Assembly (NCBI RefSeq): GCF_900005765.1 | Contig: NC_041681.1 | Coordinates: 310,001 to 374,000, forward strand | Length of the DNA: 64,000 bases | Origin: Plasmodium relictum | Lineage: Eukaryota > Apicomplexa > Aconoidasida > Haemosporida > Plasmodiidae | Reading direction: 5' to 3' | Shown: piece by piece, positions 46,448 through 57,197 of the stretch | Position numbering within the stretch: the stretch's first letter is position 1 | Layout of the letters: each line of letters opens with the position of its first letter | The notes under the pieces: model-generated | The model's database searches: none | Seen by the model: only the letters and a program-made list of their open reading frames with translations | What the model was told of the DNA's origin: nothing | Translations under genes and position numbers: made by a program

Positions 46448-49174
46448 TTACTTACTATTATTTATAAATCTTATATTGTAAATAAAATGATTGTTTATAT
46501 TTTTCTCTTTAATGGATTCACGAATATAGAAATTTTTATTTTTTATCTCTTTAAATAAAAAGAAAAATATTATATTATTTTTTGCAAAATTTGTTATTTC
46601 TACGATGGGTAAAGAAAATTTATATATATATGGAATATTATGAATTGATAAATATTTTATTCCTTTTATAAGTTTTTTTTCGTAATAAATGAAATCATCT
46701 TTTTTTAAATAGCGAATGTGTATATTAAATTTTTCTTTTTTCTTTTTTTTTCTTTTTTTAATCAACAAATACACATTGGGATTTTCTTTTTTTACATTCT
46801 TTTTATTTATTCTTTTCACTATTGCTGATATATTATCATGCGTAAATACATTAGCATTTTTATCTTTGAAATTAATTGACTTTTGATTTTTCAATTTTTC
46901 GTCAGTAATATTAAAAATACGAAACAAATTGTTATTTACAATAATTTTATATTTTAAGTTTAAATCTATTACTTTAACTTTTTGCTTTTTCTTTTTTATT
47001 TGTTTTCTTTTTTTTTTTTTATCTTCTATCATTTTTTCTTCTGAAGCAATGAAAGAATTTTCTTCATTTATTTTTTCCTTATTTTTTGCATTTTTTAAAT
47101 AATTTTCAACATATGATAATAAAATATGGTATATTTTTTCAATACGATCATAACTTAAACTGATGCTAGTATATTTTTTAATGATATTGTAGAGAATTTC
47201 TATTCTAATAAATGTAGAAGGCAAAACTAAAAATTCGAGAAAATTAAAGATTTTCAAAAAAAAGTTGTGCTGATACATAATTTTATTAATTTTTATTAAA
47301 TGACTCATTTTTTCTTCTAAAAAAAAAGAATTATATAAATTGTTTTGCATATTTATATATTCTTTAACAAAAATATTACCAATTAAAGTGTTACTATCAT
47401 AATATTTATTTTTTTGATATATATCAAATATATTATTGTAAAAACTCAAATAATTATCTAAATTATGTGATTGAGTAATCAAATTTTTTAATCTTCTATC
47501 TAGTGATGGATATATATAGTTATGACATATTTTTAATTCGGAGCTTTTGTCTAAAATATTCGTAGTATTCAAATTATTATTTAAATTTAATGATTTGTTT
47601 TTCGTATTATTCATATTTTTATTTAAATTATTTTCGTCAATTAAAAATTGTTTACTATAATTAATATGAGAAATATCAGCATTTTTTTTATTATTCCCTG
47701 GAAACGCATCTAAATCATTTTTAATTTTTATTTTGTTTTTTAATATAAAAGAAATATTAGGGATAACTACATTTCTAACAAAATTTCTTGATACAGACAA
47801 TTTTTCATTAGATTTATCAAAAATCCATCTTTTATTTATAAATCCCATATATTTATAGAGAAAAATTTTGTTTAACTTAATAAAAGGCCTAAATAAAAAA
47901 CAATTTTTAAAATTTGTTAAAAATTTAACTCCAGTAATATTTTTAATGAATACTCCCCTAAATAGTTTAAATAAAATAGTTTCATTGTTATCATTCTTAT
48001 GATGCCCTAAGAATACAAAAGATTTTACCAAATTTAAAATTTTATTAGTTTTTTTAAAAGAAGTATTATTATTTTTTAACAAAATAATAGTCATATGTTT
48101 CTTATTAGTTAATTTTATAAAATTGTCTATATCTGATATATAATCTTTATATGTATAATTAATTGATTTAATAAATTTTTTCAAACTTTTATGCTCATAA
48201 AAATTTTCTTTTTCTTTTTTTAATATTTTATATTTTTCAATATTAGTCTTTTTAGAAATTTCTTCTGATAATTCTAAATAAGAATTTCTTCTCCACATTC
48301 GTGCCAATAATAAAAAATTATTTTTATTTTTATTCCTTAATTTATCAATAATTTTCTTTGTAAGTACTTTTGTTTTCAGTTTAAGATTATACTGAGTACA
48401 AACATTTTTTAAAAAATTCTTTTCTTTGTTGCATTCTATCCTTACCTTGTGATTGCAATATAATACAGTAATATTTTTTAAAATAGAAAAAAAAAAATTA
48501 GTTTTAAAATCATATTTTGAAACTAAATTTGTAATGTCTTCATGTGAATATGAATATACATTATTTATTTTATTTAATAAAGAAATATAATTATCATCTT
48601 TACATGCTATTGTTATTATTATTTTATAGATAATAAAAATAAAAGAATATAGAAGAGATAATGAATCTACACCACAACTTACGCTGAAAATCATACTTTT
48701 TTTTTTTTTTAAAAATTTGAATAAGAATTCATTCTTCAATGTCAGTAACCAATAAGCTTCTATTAGTTGTATTACTTCCTGTCTTTCAAATGAATCGACC
48801 GATGGACTACTAAAAAAATCATTAATTTCTAAATTATTGTTTATTTTTAATTCTTCTATTTCTTTTGTTTTTTCATTATTTTCTGCATTTATTAATGAAC
48901 ATATATTGTTAAAAAGAATCTTGTTATTAGATTTACTATATTTATTATCACCAATATTACAAAAATTATTTTTCTTCAACACTTTTCTGCTTATTGGATA
49001 AAATGCAATATCATTAATTTGCTTTTCTATATTTAAATTTATATTTTTATCTTTAATTTTTTTATATTTAAACTTCAATGATTTTAAAAAGGCAGTATTT
49101 TTTTTTACACTTTTTATATTTACACATTTTGTAACACAATAAAAAAAAATATATATAAATAAATAGAAATACAT
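46448..49174 (-). CDS. tilS: tRNA(Ile)-lysidine synthetase (TilS), organelle-targeted
   Basis: Single exon, 908 residues, about twice the bacterial size because of inserts. TilS makes lysidine at C34 of tRNA-Ile(CAU) so that it reads AUA; in this parasite the substrate would be the apicoplast tRNA. The PP-loop ATP-binding motif is IFSVSCGVDSLSLL (163-175). Next come VLYCNHKVRIECNKE near 235, FLLLARMWRRNSYLEL near 290 and the family signature FLGHHKNDNNETILFKLFRG near 390-410, ending in GVKFL. After that comes FRPFIKLNK and the DKSN..SRNFVRN segment near 450-470. The start FYLFIYIFFYCVTKCVNI looks like a signal peptide followed by a basic transit-like stretch. The P-loop reads SCGVDS instead of SGGxDS. 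Confidence 0.9.
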   Translation of the reverse strand: MYFYLFIYIFFYCVTKCVNIKSVKKNTAFLKSLKFKYKKIKDKNINLNIEKQINDIAFYPISRKVLKKNNFCNIGDNKYSKSNNKILFNNICSLINAENNEKTKEIEELKINNNLEINDFFSSPSVDSFERQEVIQLIEAYWLLTLKNEFLFKFLKKKKSMIFSVSCGVDSLSLLYSFIFIIYKIIITIACKDDNYISLLNKINNVYSYSHEDITNLVSKYDFKTNFFFSILKNITVLYCNHKVRIECNKEKNFLKNVCTQYNLKLKTKVLTKKIIDKLRNKNKNNFLLLARMWRRNSYLELSEEISKKTNIEKYKILKKEKENFYEHKSLKKFIKSINYTYKDYISDIDNFIKLTNKKHMTIILLKNNNTSFKKTNKILNLVKSFVFLGHHKNDNNETILFKLFRGVFIKNITGVKFLTNFKNCFLFRPFIKLNKIFLYKYMGFINKRWIFDKSNEKLSVSRNFVRNVVIPNISFILKNKIKIKNDLDAFPGNNKKNADISHINYSKQFLIDENNLNKNMNNTKNKSLNLNNNLNTTNILDKSSELKICHNYIYPSLDRRLKNLITQSHNLDNYLSFYNNIFDIYQKNKYYDSNTLIGNIFVKEYINMQNNLYNSFFLEEKMSHLIKINKIMYQHNFFLKIFNFLEFLVLPSTFIRIEILYNIIKKYTSISLSYDRIEKIYHILLSYVENYLKNAKNKEKINEENSFIASEEKMIEDKKKKRKQIKKKKQKVKVIDLNLKYKIIVNNNLFRIFNITDEKLKNQKSINFKDKNANVFTHDNISAIVKRINKKNVKKENPNVYLLIKKRKKKKKEKFNIHIRYLKKDDFIYYEKKLIKGIKYLSIHNIPYIYKFSLPIVEITNFAKNNIIFFFLFKEIKNKNFYIRESIKEKNINNHFIYNIRFINNSK

Positions 49175-49596
49175 TTATTATAAATCATTTTTTTTTTTTC
49201 ATATTTGTTGAAGTCAATGTTACATTAAAAGATATCGATAGAAGTTACTTTATGATTAAAATACTAAAAGAATAAAAAAATAAAAAAAGATAAAAATCTC
49301 TCATTAAAATAACATATTTTAATATATCAAAAAATAAGTAATTAAGAAAATTCTAAACATTTTGTCATTATTTTCACTATTTTAATTTTTTTTTTTTTTT
49401 TTTTGTTTTATTATACTAATGTTTTTGGAAATCATAATAAATATTCAAATACATATGTAATAAAAATGCTGTACATTTCTCTTTTTATTTTATAATATTA
49501 TTTTTAAATAATAAGAACAAAATATTATTAGTATTAAAATAAAAAAAAAAAATTTAAACATGAAGAAAAAGTTTTTCTTAAATTGTTTTTGTTTTA

Positions 49597-49628
<32 letters not shown>

Positions 49629-49940
49629 TATGGCATTTTAATTTTTAAAAATGAAATGTTCTTTTAGGTTTTATTAAAACTATATTACATTTTGAAGATG
49701 AAAGAATTTCAAATAAAGAAATAAACAAATAAACAATTTATATTTTTCAATATAGAAAATAATATTTTCCATTTTCTTTAATGGTAAATGATGAATGAGA
49801 TAAAAGAGGTTTTTTTTTTTTTTTTTCTTGAATTTTTTGTGATGAATAAGTATATAAAATAATACAACTGTCTTCTTAAAATATATTTATTAAAATTTTT
49901 AACAAGTTATAACAAGAAAATATCTCTCACATAATAAAAA
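49175..49940. promoter_or_regulatory. Divergent intergenic region, TilS / TBP-like genes
   Basis: About 770 bases containing both promoters. T runs are seen near 49387-49404, 49611-49630 and 49810-49826. Confidence 0.45.
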
Positions 49941-51917
49941 ATGAATCTCTTTTTCGATGAAAATAATGAAAATAATTATATTTATTGTAATATGATAAAA
50001 TCAATGAATGAAAAAGGCAAAGAAAAATTAAGAAAATTATTAAAAGTTAATAGAAACGTAATATACGATGATATTATGAATTTAAATATATTTATAAAAA
50101 ACATTTGGATATGTATGAATTTAAAATGCCAGTTTTCTATTCATGATTTAATTTTAATATCAAGATCTTTTAAAAATACAGAAATCATATACGACACTAC
50201 TTTTAATGAAAATATTGATGATTTCTTCCATCCTGAAAAAAAAAAAAATGATTGTCTTATATACTTTCAACCTTGTAAAATTAGAAAAAACGTAGTAAAA
50301 ATATATTTTCAAAATCCTTATGTTGTATGTTTTATTCATAAAAATGGATCAGTTCATATACATGGATCATTAACATTAAGAAATATTTTATTAATTTTAA
50401 TAAAAGTAGTTAAAAAAATTAAATATAAAACTTTTTGGTATTATCAAAATCAAAAGAAAAATACAAAAGAAATAGAATTTTATTCAAAGCTCCATAAAGG
50501 AATATATCATCCAAAAAAACATGAAAATCTCAATTCAACATCAAGTGAAAATATTGATTTAAATGAAGATAAAAATGAAAAACAATTTAATAGTATGCTT
50601 GATAATGATGATAATTTAAGTAATAAATGTATTAACGATGAATTTTTGATTAAAGAAAATGTTTGTGATGAATTTTATGCTGATATAAATTCTAATAATA
50701 GTTTGAGTGAACATTCTATTAATATAAATAGTGAGGATATAATAACAGAAAATATTATAAATAATGATACAAAAATATATGATGACAGTTTAGAAAATTT
50801 GAGTAACAGTAACTTATATACGAATGAAGATAATATTCATGATACAATAAATTCATGTGAAAATATTATTAAAGAATTAAAATGTAATTTTTCAAATTAT
50901 GAATTTTATCTAGAAGATAATTTTCTAAAAAATTGTTCAGAAAAAAAAATAAAACTATCAAAAGATAAATATAATTCACTAAAAAAATATAATATTAAAA
51001 AAAATAGAAATAACAATAAAAATACTAATAGTTCAATGATAAAGAAAAATAGTAATAAATTATTTAATACAAGTTACAAGTTAAATTATTCTGAGAATGG
51101 CCAAATAAATGAAAATAATGAATTATTAACTAAGAATTCAAATAATATTGAAGAATTATTTTCTTTAGATAAAATAAGTGAAATACCCAAATTATATTAT
51201 AGTGATTGCGTTGTTAATTCAGATAAAAATAAAAAAACAAAAAAAGACGATAATAATAATTTTATACATATGGAAAAAGATTCCTTCCATATAAATTATG
51301 AAAAGAAAAATTGTGACAAAGACAATATTATTTATATTCAGAAAAGTTCAAAAATAAATTATACAAGTTTTAATAAAGATGATATATTAACAAAAAACAA
51401 TAAAATCAGTAGCAATGAAGAAAGTAATAAATTTGATGAGAATTATTTTCATTCTAAGGATAATCAAAAGCTATACAGTAAAAAAGATATATATAAATTT
51501 GATAAATATCAAAAATGGAATTATAAGGTTAGAGATGACATTATATTTGATATGAATTATTTTAATGTTAAGCAATTTGTATGTGTTTTTAAAATTAAAT
51601 TAAAGTATTTTGACATAACAAAAATTTATAAATATGATGAATTTAAAAATATTTTAACTGATATTAATAACATTATATATATAAAAATAGATCAAAATCT
51701 TTTAGATAAATTATTTGAACAAACTAATTTAGAAAAAAATACAAAAAATAATTCATTAAAAAAATACAAAAAAAGTGATAAAAGTTCAGTTAAAACAGTT
51801 CTACTGTTTAGCTCAGGTAATGTTGTTATATATGCTTGTAAAAACAAACTAGAAGTTTTATGCATATCTAGATTTATCATTAGCACATTAAAAAGAAATA
51901 ATAATATAATTTTATAA
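49941..51917 (+). CDS. Divergent TATA-binding-protein-like (TBP-fold) protein
   Basis: Single exon, 658 residues. Two halves resemble the two direct repeats of TBP. Repeat 1 (about 55-163) has IWICMNLKCQFSIHDLILIS, like the NIVSTVNLGCKLDLKTIAL start of TBP. It continues with CLIYFQPCKIR and KIYFQNPYVVCFIHKNGSVH, like the strands ending in FSSGKMVCTGA. Repeat 2 (about 539-655) has FVCVFKIKLKYFDITKIY, IIYIKID and then TVLLFSSGNVVIYACKNKLE, a clear match to LLIFVSGKVVLTGAK, followed by the closing helix CISRFIISTLKR. Between them sits an Asn/Asp/Ser-rich insert of about 375 residues. The conserved TBP phenylalanines that kink DNA are not obvious. It could be a TBP paralogue working in a special transcription complex. 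Confidence 0.72.
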   Translation: MNLFFDENNENNYIYCNMIKSMNEKGKEKLRKLLKVNRNVIYDDIMNLNIFIKNIWICMNLKCQFSIHDLILISRSFKNTEIIYDTTFNENIDDFFHPEKKKNDCLIYFQPCKIRKNVVKIYFQNPYVVCFIHKNGSVHIHGSLTLRNILLILIKVVKKIKYKTFWYYQNQKKNTKEIEFYSKLHKGIYHPKKHENLNSTSSENIDLNEDKNEKQFNSMLDNDDNLSNKCINDEFLIKENVCDEFYADINSNNSLSEHSININSEDIITENIINNDTKIYDDSLENLSNSNLYTNEDNIHDTINSCENIIKELKCNFSNYEFYLEDNFLKNCSEKKIKLSKDKYNSLKKYNIKKNRNNNKNTNSSMIKKNSNKLFNTSYKLNYSENGQINENNELLTKNSNNIEELFSLDKISEIPKLYYSDCVVNSDKNKKTKKDDNNNFIHMEKDSFHINYEKKNCDKDNIIYIQKSSKINYTSFNKDDILTKNNKISSNEESNKFDENYFHSKDNQKLYSKKDIYKFDKYQKWNYKVRDDIIFDMNYFNVKQFVCVFKIKLKYFDITKIYKYDEFKNILTDINNIIYIKIDQNLLDKLFEQTNLEKNTKNNSLKKYKKSDKSSVKTVLLFSSGNVVIYACKNKLEVLCISRFIISTLKRNNNIIL

Positions 51918-52339
51918 TTTCATCTTATCATTATTACTTTTTTTTTTTTTTATTTGTTTTTTTTTTCTAATTTTTTAATATTATACATTATATGCTATTT
52001 GCTTTTTTTTTTTCTTTTTTTTTTTTTTTTATGTATATTTATTTTATTATGTTTTTTAGTTATAGTTGTTAATAATTTAATTTTTATATTTCATTTATTA
52101 TTATTTTATTATTTTTTTTTTTTTTAGATATACTCTATAAATTGTAAAAAAAATAAAATTTTTAATAATTATATAATTTTAAAAAAAAAGAATGATAATT
52201 TATTATGTTTTATAGATGAATAAAATTAAAACACATTCATTTTAATTATATATTTTTAATATTTTTGTTTTAGCATACGCTTTTAAATAAATTTTCATAG
52301 AGATAAGTGTTCTTAATATATAAATAAAAAATTTAACAA

Positions 52340-52380
<41 letters not shown>

Positions 52381-52527
52381 ATAAAAATTAATTTAATTAT
52401 TTGAATAATTTTAAAAATAAAGAGCTATGTATTGTTTATAAGGCAAAATGATTTAATAATAGCAAACTAATAATTTTTATTAGAACAAAAAAAAAAAAGA
52501 AAAAGCAAATATAAGAAATTGTAAAAT
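51918..52527. other. Convergent intergenic region with (TA)n run
   Basis: 3' regions of two converging genes. It has long T runs near 51940-51965 and 52002-52031 and a TA run at about 52349-52377. Confidence 0.4.
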
Positions 52528-55500
52528 TTATGATAAATATTTATGAATAGGGAAGTATAAAGGATACTTCTCTATAAAGCTTTTTTCATATTTTTCTTTC
52601 TCCATATCTTCCTTTTTTTTAGTGTCATTTTTAGTTATTTGAATATTGTCAAAAGGGAATTTATAGGAGTTGTAAGAATTAGGTATATTTTTTTCTTCAT
52701 TTGATGAATTTTTTGAAAACTTTTTATATTTTAATTCATTCATTTTTGATTTAAAGCTTTTATAAGATGGTAATGCAGATATTAAAACACTTTTTGATCT
52801 AGCATTAATGTTAATATATACATCTGGTGCATCTAAAATTTGTAGTCTTGTAGCCATGCATTTAGTTATATAAAAGTTATCAAAATAACCAAAAGAATGT
52901 AAAATATTTTTAATTAAACTTGGTACTTGCCATTTTTCGTATTTCAAATACTTGTTCTTTTCACAATAAAAACCAAGTAATGATCTATACATCAATTCAC
53001 ATGAACATAATAAATGATTGTGTTTATACCACTCCATATGTTTTATATTAAATTTATAAAAATAATCACAATTTTCTTCTTTTTTTTTATTTTTTTTATA
53101 ATTATAATTATCTCCCTCTTTTTCACTTAAATCCAATATGTTTTCATTTTTTTCTTGACCATTATTCAGAATAATATTATTAGGTTTTTTATATTTTAAT
53201 AAAGTATTTAAAAAAGGATTATCTTTATGTATATAATTTAAATATTTCTTACTTACATTACTAATCAAAATATTATTTTTATAAAGAGTAAATAAATAAT
53301 GACCTTCTAACTCGTTTAATAATAATAAACTTCTCCCTTGTGTATTTTTGGTTGTAGCAACTTGCGTTCTTAAAATATATTCATCTATTGTAACACTTAT
53401 ACCTACTTGTATTACTAAGTCTACTTTATCTAATTCAATGCCTTGATATAGTAAGGAAGAAGAAAATAAAATTTGTTTTTTTTTTTGGGGGTTATTGAAA
53501 GAATTCAAAGTATATGTTTTTTTATCTAAGCTCAACTTACTATGTAAACATAAAATTGCAATATCTTTTAATTTTTCATATTCATTTATGTATTCTTTAT
53601 TTTCAAAATAATCTTCTTCTTTTAATTTATTATTTTTTTGATTGTTTAAAACTTTTAAAGTAATGTTATTTTCTTCATCTAAATTGCTAGAATTCGTAAT
53701 TTTTTTATCATTTAATCCGTTAACTAGATTTTCTTTGTTAACTAAATCCTCTTTACTACATTTATTCATGTTTATATTGTTAAAATCATTTTTATTTTTT
53801 TCTGAATTATTTGATGAGTTATGAAAATTATTGTTTACAAAAATAAAAGGATTTGAAGATACAGAAAAATTTACATTTTCTCTATCATAATAATATGAAT
53901 TATCATATATTTTTTCATTTTTTTTCCATTTATTTAATTTTAAATACAATAAAAAAATATAACCCTTAAATATATAATGTTTAAATATGACATAAAAAAA
54001 CTGTAGCATTTTCACTGTTGGCATAAAAATAACAATTTTTATATTTTCATTTGATAAAAACTCTTTATGAATTATATTAAATAATATTAATGCAAGTTTA
54101 TCAGGTTCATAAATTAAATATTCTTGTTTTAAAAATATATGAGTGGGCAAATTTATTCCTTTATTTTTTTCATAATTATCATTATTACTGACTGTATAAT
54201 TATTATAATCACTATTGTTTAATTTTAATTTACTGCCTATATTTTCTTCATTTTGAGAACCTTCGTATGCATATTCTTCAAAAAAGTTTTCTTCAATATT
54301 CTCTACCTTTTTATTATTATTTATTTTTATACGTCCAAGTGACTTTTCTATATTTTCTTTACTTGTATTTGAATTACATAGACTACTAATATTATGTACA
54401 TATTTGGAATTATTGCTTTTATTATTTTCATTAACTGTTTCATTGGAATTTTTTTTATTATGTTGAACTATTTTACTAAGATTATTTTTATTATTTTGAC
54501 TGCTCATTTCATTAATATATGTACTACTGTTATAATTTGTTTTCTCTATAATATTATTAACTTCATTATTTACTATGTAAGAATCATATAAATTAATATT
54601 TTCATAAAAAGTTTTAGCATTTTTACATAACCATAATTTGTTTAAGTCAGTGCAATTTAAAATATTATCCTTATAAATAGATAATAGATTATAATTTAGT
54701 TTATTATATAATTCAAAAGAAGAATCAGGTTGATGCTTCTTAAAATATTCTTCACATGATAATTTATCTTCAGAATTAGAATTCATAATATTCATATGAG
54801 AAGCTGAATAAAATTTGTTTCTATCATAAATAGAATTATTCACAAAATTTAAATACACATAATTTAAACGCAAAAATCTATAAGCTAAATGTTTTAGGAA
54901 ATTGTTAACAATAGAAGATAATAAAATTGTTTGGTGTCCCTTAGGTAATATATTTTTTATAATTAAAATATTTTTTAAATAATTTGAATTAAGAAGAAAA
55001 TAAGCTTCATCGATAATTATTGTATCACATAAAAAAAACATTTTTGAAAATCCTTTTGAAAATTTTATGTGATTTATAAAGGATACCGGTGTTGTTACAA
55101 TTATTTGAGGCTTTTTTTTTTTTAACTCATCTACTTCTTGCTTCATGTTTATATTTTTTCTACCATGAATATAATGGCATTTTAGTTTATACGGATGATA
55201 TATTAATAATTGTTTAATAACTTTATATGTCTGCTCAATTAAAATTATATTTGGGCATACTATTAGGGCAAGAACAAAATCTTCTTTTATATTACAATTT
55301 TTTTTTAAATTATTTATTTGTATAATTATTTTATGTAAAAGGGGAATGCAATAACCTAATGTTTTTCCTGTACCCTTAACAGAATTAATAAGTAAATCAT
55401 AATTTTTTAAAAAAAACGGAAATAAGCAATATTGAACTGTAGTTAAATATTTTATATGAAAATTTTTTTGAATACTCAACTTAATGTAAGAATCAATATT

Positions 55501-56265
55501 TATTTTACTTATATCCTTATAACGTAATAAAGATTCATAATATGTGAAAGTTTTCTTGTTTAATAAATCATCTCTAACTTCTAATATTCTTTCATTCACA
55601 TTATGTGAGTTTAAAAAATAATTTTTATCTACTTCATTATTATCTATTAAATTATTATTATCATTATTATTTTCCAATTTTTTGTTATCTATTTCCTTTA
55701 TATATTCTTCATTTGTATTAATTATAGATAGATTACTTTCAATGAAATAAAGATTTTTATCGTTGATTCCTTTATTATAACATAATTTTTCATTTTCTAA
55801 TATAAGGTTATTCAATTTTATTAAAATATCCTTTTTACTTAAATGATTACCACTTGAATTGTAATGTGATAAAAAGAAATCGTAGAAATAATAAGGTACA
55901 TATTCTCTATTTGATGAAGTTAATATATTTAAATCACATTTTAATTTTTTAAACTTTTTTAAACATAATTCATTTAAGTCATTAAAATTATCGTATATTA
56001 TCTTTTTTTCTTTCTCAATAAATTCTATCAAATAATTATTTTCTATTTCATCTTTTAGTTCTTCTTCCTTTATTTTATTCTCTTTTTCTATACATGAGGA
56101 TACTATTTTATCTGTATCAGTATTGCAATATATTTTTTGTTTATCAAAATAGTTTATATTATTAGCATAAACATTTCTTTTACTTAATAACTTTACATAT
56201 CTTTCTACATTATTAAAAATTTTATAATACATTACAAAATTTTTAACATTATTTATTAACACCAT
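52528..56265 (-). CDS. Divergent DEAD-box-type RNA helicase
   Basis: Single exon, 1245 residues. A RecA-like domain 1 lies at about 270-470: TTVQYCLFPFFL with the Q-motif Gln278, Walker A VKGTGKT (296-302), IVTTPVSFINHI (motif Ib) near 390, motif II IIDEAYF with DEAY instead of DEAD (419-422), and ILLSSIV where SAT is expected (450-452). Domain 2 follows after an Asn-rich insert (about 465-735) and is itself interrupted: KIVIFMPTVKMLQFF (motif IV), QILFSSSLLYQGIELDKVDLV (motif V area), then DEYILRTQVATTKNTQGRSL where HRxGRxxR is expected (about 960-980). ATP hydrolysis may therefore be weakened. The C-terminus (about 1090-1190) has conserved-looking text such as RSLLGFYCEKNKYLKYEKW and may bind RNA. 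The location is unclear; the basic N-terminus may target an organelle. Confidence 0.85.
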   Translation of the reverse strand: MVLINNVKNFVMYYKIFNNVERYVKLLSKRNVYANNINYFDKQKIYCNTDTDKIVSSCIEKENKIKEEELKDEIENNYLIEFIEKEKKIIYDNFNDLNELCLKKFKKLKCDLNILTSSNREYVPYYFYDFFLSHYNSSGNHLSKKDILIKLNNLILENEKLCYNKGINDKNLYFIESNLSIINTNEEYIKEIDNKKLENNNDNNNLIDNNEVDKNYFLNSHNVNERILEVRDDLLNKKTFTYYESLLRYKDISKINIDSYIKLSIQKNFHIKYLTTVQYCLFPFFLKNYDLLINSVKGTGKTLGYCIPLLHKIIIQINNLKKNCNIKEDFVLALIVCPNIILIEQTYKVIKQLLIYHPYKLKCHYIHGRKNINMKQEVDELKKKKPQIIVTTPVSFINHIKFSKGFSKMFFLCDTIIIDEAYFLLNSNYLKNILIIKNILPKGHQTILLSSIVNNFLKHLAYRFLRLNYVYLNFVNNSIYDRNKFYSASHMNIMNSNSEDKLSCEEYFKKHQPDSSFELYNKLNYNLLSIYKDNILNCTDLNKLWLCKNAKTFYENINLYDSYIVNNEVNNIIEKTNYNSSTYINEMSSQNNKNNLSKIVQHNKKNSNETVNENNKSNNSKYVHNISSLCNSNTSKENIEKSLGRIKINNNKKVENIEENFFEEYAYEGSQNEENIGSKLKLNNSDYNNYTVSNNDNYEKNKGINLPTHIFLKQEYLIYEPDKLALILFNIIHKEFLSNENIKIVIFMPTVKMLQFFYVIFKHYIFKGYIFLLYLKLNKWKKNEKIYDNSYYYDRENVNFSVSSNPFIFVNNNFHNSSNNSEKNKNDFNNINMNKCSKEDLVNKENLVNGLNDKKITNSSNLDEENNITLKVLNNQKNNKLKEEDYFENKEYINEYEKLKDIAILCLHSKLSLDKKTYTLNSFNNPQKKKQILFSSSLLYQGIELDKVDLVIQVGISVTIDEYILRTQVATTKNTQGRSLLLLNELEGHYLFTLYKNNILISNVSKKYLNYIHKDNPFLNTLLKYKKPNNIILNNGQEKNENILDLSEKEGDNYNYKKNKKKEENCDYFYKFNIKHMEWYKHNHLLCSCELMYRSLLGFYCEKNKYLKYEKWQVPSLIKNILHSFGYFDNFYITKCMATRLQILDAPDVYININARSKSVLISALPSYKSFKSKMNELKYKKFSKNSSNEEKNIPNSYNSYKFPFDNIQITKNDTKKKEDMEKEKYEKSFIEKYPLYFPIHKYLS

Positions 56266-57125
56266 TTAATATAGTTGGATTTAAAAAATTTTCATTAAAA
56301 TAAATTACAACTGAAAATAGAAAAAAGGGAATTTAAAGTATTACCATTTATAATTAATAAAAAAAAAAAAAAAGATTAAATTTTTAGCTATTTATATTAA
56401 ATTAAATCAAGAATCATACAAAAGAGAAAAAAAAATTAAATTCTTATGAATCTTTTTTTTTTTTTTCTTTCCTTTTATTTAATTATAAATTATAAATTAT
56501 AAAAATGAGATAGCACTTTATTGATAAAAGTTATTACATTAAATAATATATACATATCCATTTAAAAATATTTATAAAATTACTTTAAAAAAAGTATGAT
56601 GAAACTATTCTTAATATAATAGCAATCTTACGTTATAATTTTGTTATTCTGTTATATAATCTATGACATACTTTGAGAATAAAAAATAAGATACAAATAA
56701 GAATGTTATGTAAATAAGATATAAAACTAAAGATATAATTAAGCATAAAAATACTTCAATTCTTATTAATTTTAAAGTTCCTTTAAAAAAAAAAAAATAT
56801 TCAACATTTTAATTTATTGGTTACTTATCCCAATAAATCAAAAAGAATAATAGTATATACTAAGAATATAAGTTTTTGTATATATATTATAGATAATATA
56901 GAAACATCTTTAATGCTTTCATTTATTTTATATTATTTAGCAAAAAATAAATTTTATAGTATATTCAAAAGAAAAGGGAGATTTTCAATATTTTTTTTTT
57001 AAAGAAGAAAACTTAACTTTTAACATATTATAAAAAAGAATTTTTGTTCTCAGAAAAATTTAAAAAAAAAAAAGATCTTGAAATTTTTTTTTATAATTTT
57101 TTTAAAATTATTATAAATTAATTAA
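56266..57125. promoter_or_regulatory. Upstream region of helicase gene
   Basis: About 860 bases between the helicase start and tRNA-Ala, holding the helicase promoter. A 61-codon frame at 56817-57002 is not convincing as a gene. Confidence 0.4.
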
Positions 57126-57197
57126 GGGCAGATGGTGTAGTGGTATCACGCTTGATTTGCATTCAAGAGGTCCGGGGTTCAATTCCCCGTCTGTCCA
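57126..57197 (+). tRNA. tRNA-Ala (TGC)
   Basis: A 72-nt cloverleaf. The acceptor stem GGGCAGA pairs with TCTGTCC (one G-T pair), with discriminator A. The D-arm is GGTGTAGTGGTATCACGC. The anticodon stem CTTGA/TCAAG has loop TTTGCAT, giving anticodon TGC. The T-arm is CCGGGGTTCAATTCCCCG. It decodes GCA. Confidence 0.93.

Noticed and set aside
56817-57002. 61-codon plus-strand frame upstream of tRNA-Ala
   Set aside because: No family signal; composition is that of intergenic sequence.
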